From Polytrichum commune (lineage: Eukaryota > Streptophyta > Polytrichopsida > Polytrichales > Polytrichaceae), in assembly GCA_950295325.1 (NCBI GenBank), contig OX485803.1, positions 5,518,001 through 5,582,000 of the forward strand: 64,000 nt of DNA, in the 5' to 3' direction. Below are positions 26,301 through 36,952 of the stretch, piece by piece (positions within the stretch are counted from its first letter, which is position 1; each line of letters starts with the position of its first letter). The notes under the pieces are model-generated. The model was not told the DNA's origin. It saw only the letters and a list, made by a program, of their open reading frames with translations, and did not search any database. Position numbers and translations under genes: made by a program.

Positions 26301-29300
26301 GCTTCTTTAGCCAATTGTTGGAAGAAAAAAAACAAGGTCAAAAAAAAAAACACAAATACAAGTACCAAGTTTTTTTTTTTTAAAAAAAAACAAACCTTAT
26401 CAGAGGGACACATCTTTCGAAACTTTAAAGCCATCTGAAAAGCGGGAGTGGAATTTTAGAGCTCCAACCACACACATTTAGTTGGGAATGCACTTTCAAT
26501 ACCACAAGATGTTGAAACTTTTTTATTCATATGAGGTTTACCAGAATACAAGTCATATTTTTCTTTAATTCTAGCTAAGAATTTAGGACCTAAGAAAATA
26601 TTTGCAAAGGGCAAATGCATTGTAGGACTAGAATCCAACTTGACACATTTAGCATCTATTGCTGCATTCATGACCTCAAATATACATTCAAAGTACCAGT
26701 CTAACTCTAGTGTCTAACGCTGAAAAATGAGAAAAATCATTAAACAACCACAACAATATGATATAAATATTAACGTGTAGAATTTTGATGAATAAAACAA
26801 ATGGAAATATGGTAAGAAACATATGTATTTAAAAATAATCCAAGAAAAACTCCTTGGTAAGTAAATACCATGCTGCAATAGTTTTAGTGACACATTTTTG
26901 TACTAATCAAGTGTCAATATTTTTTTGAAACTCTTGATTGGCAAAATTCTAATAACTTGTATCCGAGATTGGTCTTTACATATGAATGTTGAATATGACT
27001 GAAACATATAAACATTACCAGTATGCATAAAAAAATTTGAATATATATTAAGAAAAAAAATCAAAACGAAAAGCAAAATCAACATCAACACCAAAACAAA
27101 GCCAAAACCAAAATCAAAATTGAAACCAAATGACATAATTAAAAATGACATAACTTACTTATTGAGGTCATATATGGCAATGAGACATACAACGATATCA
27201 TGAGATGAAGGAAACAAGATTGAATCTACAGGAATATGCCAATCGAACTCATTAGAATGAACCTAATCTACAATCAATTTTTAGGCTTGCAAGCAACAAT
27301 TTTCATCCTAAATCCAAAATATCTTGTTAGCGAAGCATTTCAAATAGTCATCATGCTTCAAAACCTCACAACATTTTTCACTAGATTTTTTCCAATGAAT
27401 ACTTTAAGAAGCAAACAACTTTGAAGTGACCAATTAGGTCTCCATATAATCATTTGTTAATGAAATATAAAAAAATCGCATTTTCAAACTGGTATTCATA
27501 AGAAACCTCGATTTGGAAGAAGGTAGAAAAGAAAGCTTGTCAATGACTGATTTGAAATCAAACACATTTCTCTGTCAAAATAAAATTTACTCTCAAATAA
27601 AAATAAATGAATAAAAATAAAAAACTCATCAACTTGATATTCCAATGCAATATCCAACTGCTTAGAATTGGAGAAAAATGATCAAAACAGTCAGTTGTAT
27701 CAATTTGCAAGAAAGAAATAAGAATTGTTTTTTAATAAGAAATAACTATGAATAATAGAAAAAATTATTTCGATAATTAATTAGTCATGAAATATGAAAC
27801 CAAAAAAAAAATACATTACATGAAATAGATGTAAAAAAAATTTATGAAAACGTAGCCAAAAAATTTAAATGAATCCACTCAAATTTGAAATTTTTATAAA
27901 TAATTATAGTTGCCCAATTACGAGAGCTACCACAAAAGAAAAAATTAAAAAATATCGAAGGAATATATTGAATTAGTAAATTTACGCAACAAAAAAATGA
28001 CGGACTTTGAAAATTAAAATTAAAAATGATTGAGCATCCTTAAATTCTCAAAATAATGTAACAAACATTTAATTATTTGTTGCAAATTTCTTTTAAATGA
28101 ACCACCCAACCACAAGATAAGATAAAACATTCCCTTATATTTGCTAAAAGGTTTTTTATATACCTCCCCTCCATACTTGGTTGTCTCAAGTTTAACTAAA
28201 GTAAAATCATGTTTATGATTAGCTCATATAATAAACTTTATGCTTTTACTTTAAATTCATTCTAAATTCTTATTATCCTAGTTCGAGTTAATATATACCA
28301 ATAATGGACTTTGTTACAACAAATCACCTAAATTTATGAACTTTAATTATATGGTCACAATTTTTTTGAATATAAACCCTAAACCCTAAATCTATTTAAA
28401 GAAATCTACCAATTTCAGAAAAACTCATACCTCTTCTTTACTATTACATTAAACCTCAATATTTTTATTTAGTCATTACTTGATCTTTGAAAGGTATTAG
28501 CGGCACTGACAATATTCCACATGCATAAAATTATTATAAGTTTCAGAGGGTTCAATGGTATTGGTCTTGCCGCCAATACCCCACAAGGAGAAAACCATTC
28601 CTTACTTCAGGATACATCAAGGTGACACCACCAATACCCCTAAAGAAAATATTTTCTTAGATGCTGAGATATCCGAATATTAGTAATCACTTTAAAAATC
28701 AAAGGAATTTTTTCTTTATTCATATATGTAGTATCTTTATTACCTTTATTTATAAAATCATTCACAAAAAAATACACCAAAATTTTAATACAAATGTTCA
28801 AATGTATTGTTACAGTGTTTGATCTTCAACGATCTTCCACTATCGTCCCTTCTATTATATTATTTCTTATCCTACTGCTCTTCAATTTTTCCACATCCGC
28901 TTCTCACCTCGCCTCCATCCATAATTTTAATAAAAAAATTAAGAAAATTAATTTATATATTTTATGATGAAATTAAAAATGATTAATAAATTAATATAGT
29001 TGAATAAACCCATTATACACGATTTAGTTTTCTCCATTCATTTTTTTCCTTCTTTTGGAATATTGGCGGCACCGCTAATATTCCTAAGGCTTTTAAAATT
29101 ATTTTTTATTTTTACCCCTCGGGCTATTGTAGTCACCTGTAGACCTAAGTGAAACCAATTTTATCTTTTTGTTCCGGTTTTTAAACGCACCACCAATATA
29201 AATATTATTTTCCTAATATCATTTAATAGTTATACGAGTATATAATTTATGGCATAAAAATTCTCCAAAATTTACAGAATTGGATTTCTATTTGTTTTCT

Positions 29301-31166
29301 GTATGGTAAAATATGCACCCCTTAGGTTTTCAAGTCAAAGAGTTGGTTTGCGCTTACCCTTAGTTTATAAATAATATATTTTAGACTCGACAGCCTTGCG
29401 AGTGAGAAAATTTGATTAGTCCTCCTAAACGTCTAATTAGTCTAATACAAGCATAGTTGTCGAAGAATATGCAACTTAGATTTTTATTATAGTTATTTTA
29501 TTAAAATTCAATACAAAGTGGCATAAAAATTAATATAATTCTGAAATATTTTTAATTATTAAATAGAAAATATAAAGAGAGAAGATTTTTGTGAGTTGCC
29601 TCACGGAAATGCTCATAACTTCTCGTGAAAAATTTAAAATGAAACAAAACAGATTGGACCAAAAAGATAACTTCAACATCTATCTAGAATTATAAAAATC
29701 ATAGAAAATTGATACTATAACAAGCCGGGTAAAACTGCAAAATTAGTAATATTAAAACAAAAGCTGTATCATGGAAAAAAACCTATAAATTCTAGACAGA
29801 ATTATAAATTTCTATGAGACTAATTTTCTTGGCAAAAAACCTTTAAGACCTATTCATGCATATATAATATGTTAGAAGTGGACTTTAAATCAAGATATGA
29901 TGAGCTTTTGAAGTTTGGTATCTCTCTCAACCTAAAACTAATAACTAACGTTACATTGTATAGAAACTAATTATGCTTTAAGAACAAAAAAAATTATAAT
30001 ACAATTTTGATATAAAAATAATAACTAAATGAACTATAAGAAAATATTTTTTTAAGTGATAAAAACACCTCGCTGCATCCAAAAAAATAGTCATACTTAA
30101 AACTTCTAAGTAGCCAACATCGAGTTTTTCGATCAAGTGTAAGGATAATAAAATCGAAAATGGTTGGGATTGGAGAAGAGAAAAAACTAGACTCAATGCA
30201 ATTTGGACATGTGAAAGTTCAAGACTAAAAAATAATGAAAGACTAATGAAGATGCTTCAATGAAACTTCAATATTTTAAAAATAAAGTTGTTTCACACGG
30301 CAAGATTAAATTATCTTATTAATTTTTGTTTTGTCGTATATCCTCTTGCATTGGATCATTTTAGTCACCATCAATCATTTTTATCTAAATTTCAGTCATT
30401 CGTAATTTTGTAATGTCAAAAGAGACTTTCCAAAATGAATTCTACATTGTCAAGGCGAAGCGGCTAAGTCGAAGGGCATCTTTTATAGCCAATATCGTTT
30501 ACTCTACTTGTTTGATTGTTTTGGCACATAATCATTTTAGATCCTTGGAATATCCTAAACGTTATTCTTATCAATTGTTTATTTATTAATTTGAATTTAA
30601 TCAATCCTACAATAATAATTTAATAATCTATTGCCGCTTGTCTTTTTAGGATTTTACTTATTAAATTAATTTTAAAATCAAAATTTATCTAACCGATCTA
30701 AAATTTTAATATCTAATTCTTATTTGCCATTACTACTATATTAATTTGATGAAGAAATCAAAATTACCCTTCACACTCTCTCAGTATGGGAGATGGGTAA
30801 CTTATCAGGAGCGAAGAGGACTATAAGAGACGAACGCAAATCCAAAGGGAGAGAATGAGGGGGGGGGGGAGTTCGACAACACTCTGTGATCCCTGCTGAG
30901 CCACAAAGAAGTGGACTGAATCCACATCGTCTATATGAACGGCGGAGATGTCGCCACGTAGTGCGTTCGTGCACTCCCAACCTGCAACCAACGCCCAAAA
31001 CCCCAACGTCCGCAAACCCCGACTTTTCGGAGTTGATGTGCCGCGGAGCATCTGATGCTAACTTGTGTTGAGCATTGCCGATATTGGTGGCGTCAATATA
31101 GGTCGTTGACATCAGAGATGTGGAGGCTATTCATCCCCACAAGATTCGGATACAACCATAGAACAC
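23320..31166. other. Long gene-free, AT-rich intergenic region
   Basis: No gene is supported. The stretch from about 27.4 to 30.7 kb is very AT-rich with many A and T runs. A second copy of dispersed repeat family 1 lies near 26000-26170. Two telomere-like units (aaaccctaaaccctaaa) are at 28374-28390. Open frames at 26195-26434, 26456-26671 and 30771-31112 carry no domain I recognise; the last sits in more GC-rich sequence next to the fragment at 31167-31493. Confidence 0.4.
26000..26170 (+). repeat. Dispersed repeat family 1, copy 2
   Basis: Matches 8510-8700 in order and orientation, with phrases gcacccacttcttgt, atgaaacacacaatta and catataggttcccccaaatc. The first phrase is also found inverted near 46200. 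Confidence 0.45.
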
Positions 31167-31493
31167 TTAGCATGTAAGAAACACGTACAGACTCAATGCC
31201 GCTTGTTCCATGGGCTTCATGATCTCCTTGATCTTCGCAACGCGTTTGTTGCGTTCCAGCTCATAGGAGCACCTATTCAGGTCCGTATCTTCATCTTCAG
31301 TGGGACCACTGACAACAAGCTGCCCACGCTTCTCCTTGGTCTTGGGAGGTCTGAGAGGTTCGGTCACAGAGTCCATATCTTCAGCCTTATACTTCAAATA
31401 ATCGCACAAACTACTTCTATACTCTCTACAGATAAGACAACAATCTGAATCTCTTGCCTTGAGCCCAGACGTGCAATACGCCATGGACTGCAT
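31167..31493 (-). CDS. Gene fragment of unknown function
   Basis: A 108-codon open frame on the minus strand in a local GC-richer patch. It contains RPPKTKEKRGQLVVSG and YELERNKRVAKIKEIMKP. The second piece resembles the short basic helix (YE..R..RI.EN...) found near the N terminus of some plant nuclear and B3-like proteins. No second exon is clearly joined; the frame at 30771-31112 might belong to it, but I found no convincing splice pair. The nearest neighbour is the CACTA element starting at 31552, about 60 bp upstream of this frame. This could be a broken gene or an exon captured by transposons. Confidence 0.3.
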   Translation of the reverse strand: MQSMAYCTSGLKARDSDCCLICREYRSSLCDYLKYKAEDMDSVTEPLRPPKTKEKRGQLVVSGPTEDEDTDLNRCSYELERNKRVAKIKEIMKPMEQAALSLYVFLTC

Positions 31494-31548
31494 TGTATTT
31501 AGGGACGGGGACCTAACAGATACAATTCGAGGCGCTAGGGCTTCACTC

Positions 31549-31551
31549 TAT
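31549..31551. repeat. 3-bp target duplication (TAT) of the CACTA element, left
   Basis: TAT directly precedes the terminal CACTACTAG and is repeated at 45386-45388, as expected for CACTA transposons. Confidence 0.75.
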
Positions 31552-32075
31552 CACTACTAGAAAATCATGACCAAGTCAACAAAAAATCAACAAATCTTTG
31601 TTGATCCGGGCACTGCAATGACCGATTTCACTGATTTTTGAATTTTTATAAAAATCAACAGTTTACTGCCTACATTTTTGTTGATCTGAATAGTACAATG
31701 ATAAAATCAACAAAATTTTAATACATGTGAAATCTTTGGAATATTCTAGAATCTATTGGAATATTGTAAACTCTTTTTAATCTTTTGCAATTTATGAAAT
31801 TGTAAATGTATGGGTGTGGAAATAATTACGAATTCAAATGTGTGTAAATATTATAAAGATTATAAATAATTAATATTATATATTATTAATTAATATGTAT
31901 AAATTAATATATAATATATAATATATATATAATATATATGTATATATTAATATATTTACTGTAATTATATACAGTAAATATATACATCAAATAGGTAGTA
32001 AATAGAAAATAGTGGCCTTAGTCTAGAAAGGTTTAAAACACTCCATCTATATCATGTGTGATGTGATGACCTAGT

Positions 32076-32091
32076 GGTTAAGGCACATGTG
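32076..32091. repeat. 16-bp target duplication of the L1, left copy
   Basis: ggttaaggcacatgtg here is identical to 45009-45024. The two copies bracket the L1 exactly and restore a continuous SINE sequence when merged. Confidence 0.8.
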
Positions 32092-32130
32092 AGGTAGTCG
32101 CAACCAATCACGCCATTCGAAAGAGATGAG

Positions 32131-33266
32131 TTGATCTCACCAAGACTCAGAGACAGAAATGGAAGGCAGCATACGAAGCACAATTTGACGACATCATCGC
32201 TGCGGAATCCGAATTACAACACAACTGGGGGTCGATACCAGCAAGAGAAAAACTTAGCAATGCACAAGCTGCATTGCACGAAGTTAGACAACAAAAATTT
32301 CAACATCAGGAGAGTGCTATTCTATCCAAGTGGGCAAGAGTAGGAGACAGGTGTACAAAGGAGTTTTTCGAATACCATGCAGGTTTGAAGAGGCCAACCC
32401 CAATAACCCAAATGCTGGATGGAGAGAACCGACTCACTACACAAACAGAAATCGAACAACATATTCTAGCCTTCTATGAACATCTTTATTCCAAAGACGA
32501 ACAGGTGGAAAGCAATGAGGCAGCCCGAGATGATTGTTTCAGCTTCATAAGACGTTAAGTCACAGAGGAGCAAAACTAGGAACTTCTGTGACCACTTTTG
32601 TTAGAGGAAGTCACTAATGCTATTATACAACAACTACCGGCAGGTAAAGCACCAGGGGCAGATACTATTCCAATAGAATTTTATCAGGAACTCTGGGAGG
32701 ACATAGAATTTGACATGTTCAACTTTGTGGAGGAAGCAATTTCACAAGCACATATAACGGAGGAGCTGAATACAAGTAAGATTGCACTACTGCCCAAAAC
32801 CGCAGACATGCTTAGAATCCAGAACTTCCGACCCATATCTCTCCTCAATACCCTCTACAAAGTCGTAGCCAAAGTTTATGCTAATAGGATGAAACCTCTC
32901 CTTCACCATTGGATCCTGCCCTCCCAAACAAGATTTGTCCCAATAGATGCATCCTAGACAACATTTTCCTGGCATTCGAAGCAATAGAATGGACCCAAGA
33001 AAACAACCAACCTTTATGCATGCTTCTACTAGACTTCGAAAAGGCCTATGATCGAGTGAACTGGACATTCCTCAAACAAACTATGGAGAGAATGAGTTTC
33101 CAAGACCAATGGATAAGACAGGTGATGTCCCTCAATTTCAACGCCTCAGCTTCTATTCTGGTCAACGGCCAATCATCCAAAACATTCAAATTACAACGTT
33201 CGGTTAGGCAAGGTTGTCCATTGGCACCATACCTGTTCATGCTCACAGTTGATGTGCTTGGCCAAA
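32131..33266 (+). pseudogene. L1 ORF2, reverse transcriptase N-terminal half
   Basis: The frame reads KWARVGDRCTKEFFEYH, then LPAGKAPGADTIPIEFYQ, FRPISLLNTLYKVVAKVYAN, LLLDFEKAYDRVNWTFLKQ (first catalytic Asp) and VRQGCPLAPYLFML, ending DVLGQ at the insertion point. These are RT motifs 0-5 of plant L1 elements. Three in-frame stops lie at about 32556-32595 and a frame change lies near 32940. The stops are of the kind produced by C-to-T change (CAG to TAG, CGA to TGA). Confidence 0.85.
33255..33266. repeat. 12-bp target duplication of the 2A LINE, left copy
   Basis: tgcttggccaaa is identical to 41108-41119. Joining the flanks at this word restores the L1 frame as DVLGQMLQHPQCGVQG, continuing to the second RT catalytic motif MFADDT. 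Confidence 0.95.
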
Positions 33267-33402
33267 CGTAGCGATAAAACCAACCAATACCAAAGTATAT
33301 ATATATACTAAAACACTCTACAAAATAATAAACAAAATAATATACAAAGTATTACTAAATACTATAACAATATACATCAAAACAAATAAAAAACACAATA
33401 CA

Positions 33403-34686
33403 ATGACAAAAATCAACACTAATACACTCCTATACCATAAGCAACTCCATACACCTTATTTCTTAAACATAAAGGAAACGCACAAGGGTAAACATATAAC
33501 ATACCATAAACATCTTCTCATAAAACTAAACAAATATCACAACCACAACACAAAACAAACGGTCTCGGCCTACCGGCCTCGACAAATAAAGAAAACAAAA
33601 AACACAGCCCACCACCAGACCTATAACATAATTAAGCAAAATACATACAAAAACTACAAAAACACACGATATCACCTAAATCAAAATACGGAAAGAATAA
33701 CTAATAGAATAAAGAAAAGATACCTAAACAAAACCCCCCAAAAACAACCAATAACACTAAACCATATTCATAACGATCTTCTGCTAGCACAATGTGGCGA
33801 CATTGAAACCAACCCCGGCCCAATGCCCAATATATTACAAAACCACCCAACGGCACACAAAAGACGACATACAACCTACTTTATACCTAGTACAATAAAG
33901 TTACAACCGGAATACCAACACCTAGCCACCAACTTCAAACCATTATTCCAAAACACACATCCCCTACATACACAAGTTACTTCCTCACTCCCACACCTAC
34001 ACAACTATATACAGCAGAACAATAGCCAACCGCCCCCCAGACTAATATACGCACTAATTGTAACAATTAGCCCCTCTACTAAAGAATGTGACACATATCT
34101 ACAACAACAACCAACGTCTAACTGGACCGCACAAATACTAGAAAAAATGGCAAATCTACCTAACCCGCCGGAAAGACATGTTGAAACCCCACACCCATAC
34201 ACACAGTTCCTATATACACACCAAGACAAAATAACCCCCTCAAATACAATACATCATACACTATATGACCATATACACCGCCACTCCGTACCACCCAACC
34301 TCCAGGACCTACAACACACATTCTCATACCTACCCCAACAACTACTTATAGAAGCACTAAGATGCACAGAACCTATCACGGAATATACACACCCTACCCC
34401 CCCGATAATACATAACCAAATACCGCCACCCAGACCATCAACACCCACAAGCTTTGAAACATACATCATAACATGGAATGCTGCGTCACTCAACACAGCA
34501 ATGCCATGCCTCCATGAACTAATAACACACTCCCAGTACCCCCCAACAGCCATAACCATACAAAGAAACCAAACTTACTGCCACCAAATCCACCAAATAC
34601 ATACAAAACATCTTCCCCCAATACAAACTCTTCTTCAACAATACACACAATATCACACGTACCATACGTCAAAGAATGACACATAG
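33403..34686 (+). CDS. 2A-LINE polyprotein, N-terminal part: basic leader, 2A, start of AP endonuclease
   Basis: Starts with ATG at 33403. Residues 1-124 are rich in Lys, His, Asn, Thr and Tyr, with no domain I know, possibly an RNA-binding leader protein. Residues 126-140 are the 2A motif LLLAQCGDIETNPGP. After it comes a Pro/His/Thr/Gln-rich spacer of about 210 residues. From residue about 351 the AP endonuclease begins (YIITWNAASLNTAM). A one-base insertion in the A run near 34560 shifts the frame. The +1 frame continues with ETKLT, the conserved E-T-K-L of AP endonucleases, then RNYRGGLLTLIHNKH and LLINI. The frame upstream of the shift runs on to a stop at 34684-34686. Confidence 0.8.
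   Translation: MTKINTNTLLYHKQLHTPYFLNIKETHKGKHITYHKHLLIKLNKYHNHNTKQTVSAYRPRQIKKTKNTAHHQTYNIIKQNTYKNYKNTRYHLNQNTERITNRIKKRYLNKTPQKQPITLNHIHNDLLLAQCGDIETNPGPMPNILQNHPTAHKRRHTTYFIPSTIKLQPEYQHLATNFKPLFQNTHPLHTQVTSSLPHLHNYIQQNNSQPPPRLIYALIVTISPSTKECDTYLQQQPTSNWTAQILEKMANLPNPPERHVETPHPYTQFLYTHQDKITPSNTIHHTLYDHIHRHSVPPNLQDLQHTFSYLPQQLLIEALRCTEPITEYTHPTPPIIHNQIPPPRPSTPTSFETYIITWNAASLNTAMPCLHELITHSQYPPTAITIQRNQTYCHQIHQIHTKHLPPIQTLLQQYTQYHTYHTSKNDT
33778..33822 (+). other. 2A-like ribosome-skipping signal
   Basis: Encodes LLLAQCGDIETNPGP, matching the 2A consensus D-(V/I)-E-x-N-P-G-P with the usual upstream leucines and a Gly before the Asp. In viruses and in trypanosome L1Tc and several animal LINEs, this motif makes the ribosome skip the final Gly-Pro bond. 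Here it would release a 139-residue leader from the enzyme part, with the downstream product starting at Pro140 (codon 33820-33822). Confidence 0.9.
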
Positions 34687-36946
34687 AAACTACAGAGGTG
34701 GTCTTCTCACCCTCATCCATAATAAACATGCGTTCCCTGGCAACCTGTCAAAAATACCCACCCCGGTAAACATTTCACCATTTCTCCAAATAATCCGTAT
34801 AGCTAACCAACCCCTCCATTCATGGCTACTAATTAATATATAAATGCCATCCCACGACGAAGATCTACCCCTCATTCCCAACATACAAGTCACCATAACC
34901 GAACAAATCAATGCCCACCCTAACCACGCTTATATAATATGTGGCGACTTTAATCGAGATATAGCACTCATAGGAAGACAAAACGACCAACAAACCACAC
35001 CACCACAATCAGAAGATTATCAATGGAGGTCATTTATGGACAACCTAGAACTTACATACATTAAAACAAACTCCACATTTTCAAGACAAGGAGGAAATAA
35101 CTACACGCATAATAGCCTTATAGATGGCTTCTTTATAAAAACCCCTGACAACAATCTATATAAGTCAACCACAAACCTAGATATAAACCTCAACTCTGAC
35201 CACGTACCCGTACAATTATATATCCCGCCTAATACACTGATTGCTAGAATACCATCATCCAAACCGGACCCGCCACCAAGAATACTCAACCCCATACCAA
35301 AGGCAAATCTAGAAAATTTCCACGTACAGTTCTTCGAGGCCAACTCAATACAAATAAACGAACTCACACTAATGCTTGAAACTAATACAACCCTAACAAC
35401 AGAACAATGGCAAGTGACATGCGTAGCATTCGAAACCCTTATCAATAACATCTCTAATACAGTCTTGGAAACATGCAGCGCACCACAAATCCCAAACTTA
35501 CCAAACCACATTGCCAAACAAGGAGGCTACCTCCCAAAAAAACTCCAAAAATAATGGAAAAAACACCTTGCCACCTATCATCTCATCCGGAAAATAATAT
35601 ACATTACAAAAATTAATCCGAACTGGAGAGACCACCCCATCATTCAACAAATGGACAACCACCCGCATACTACTCTACCAAAACCCCCAATCCACCCTCT
35701 CCCACATAATACATGGATAGAAGATCTAGCTAACACAACAAAAATAGCCAAAAACGACGCTCGAAAAATTACAACGGAATTCTCGTTAAAACAGATTAAA
35801 AAAGCCATATCTAAATATCAACAGTTATACGATAAAAATCCCAAAAAAATAAACAAAAATGTCTTCAAAGAAAACGAATCACCCCCACTAGATTGCATAA
35901 TAGATAAATATAACAACATCCTCACCAACCCAGATGACATCGCCAAAGAAATCTACACTCAACAATCTATCATTAGCAAACCTACAGTTCTCACATGTCA
36001 CTTTCAACCGGACCACCCACAATACTGCACATGTGGAGTCAAGCAATACCCATGGCACGATCTAGATGGATACACTATCGAAAAAAGAGGTGAACTAAAT
36101 ATCCCCTTACACACATACCTAGATCAAGAAACATACGACACATGTCTCCGAAACCTAGCAAATGGAAAAATCCCAGGGCCAGACAAAATCCCTAATGCTA
36201 TACTAAAATCCATGCCCTCACGCTTCCACACACTACTATTCCTCTTCTTTACACATTGCTATAAACAAAAACGCATCCCAAAATCCTGAAAAACGAGTCT
36301 TACCATACTTTTGTATAAGAAAGGTAACCCACACTACCTCAACAATCACAGACCAATAGCTCTTGCCAACACAATATACAAATTCTTTACCAGCACACTC
36401 ACTAGCATTCTCGCCACATACGGTGAAAGACATCAAATTCTACATGACAATCAAGAAGGATTCAGGGCTGAGAGATGTACATCAAGACAACTACAAACCC
36501 TTATATCAGCCCTTGAAGATGCCAGACTCACAAACCAAAATATCTACATACTATATATAGACTTCAAAAATGCCTTTGGCTCAATTGATCACGCTAGACT
36601 ACTGGCCATAATGAAAGACCTTGGGTATCTACAAGATGCCGTAGCACTGATAGGAAACATTTACTCGCAATCTACCACCACATATATCGGAGAAAACTTT
36701 GGCAAAACACAACCAATCCCCATACAAAGAGGAACCATACAAGGCGATACCCTAAGTCCATACTTATTTATTATCTTCCTAGAACCCCTATTACGATGGC
36801 TAGAAAAGGGGAACAATGGATATACCTTCAAAACCTCTACCACTAAGTTAAACTCCGCAGCATATGCCGACGATTTAGCCGCCCTATCCAACAAAGTAAC
36901 ATCCTTACAATTACAACTAAACAAACCAGATAAGTTTTGTGAATAG
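34565..36946 (+). pseudogene. 2A-LINE polyprotein, AP endonuclease and reverse transcriptase
   Basis: One frame runs from the shift near 34560 through 36946, with in-frame stops at 34841, 35552 and 36287 and a further one at 36944. The endonuclease shows IICGDFNRDIALIG and, near its end, LNSDHVPVQLYIP, both catalytic motifs of AP-type LINE nucleases. RT begins with NGKIPGPDKIPNAILK and has NNHRPIALANTIYKF, YILYIDFKNAFGSIDHARL (first Asp), IQRGTIQGDTLSPYLFIIF and AAYADDLAAL (paired Asp). A Cys/His cluster CTCGVKQYPWH precedes the RT. Two of the stops sit where Trp is expected (PKS-stop-KTS, FCE-stop-AGMD), as TGG to TGA or TAG change would give. Confidence 0.85.
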
Positions 36947-36952
36947 GCAGGA

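Noticed and set aside
28374-28390. Interstitial telomere repeat (aaaccct)
   Set aside because: Only about two units; such words are common in plant promoters and AT-rich DNA.
29060-29090. Geminivirus-like origin (TAATATT near a GC stem)
   Set aside because: The conserved nonanucleotide TAATATTAC is absent, and no replication protein is encoded nearby.
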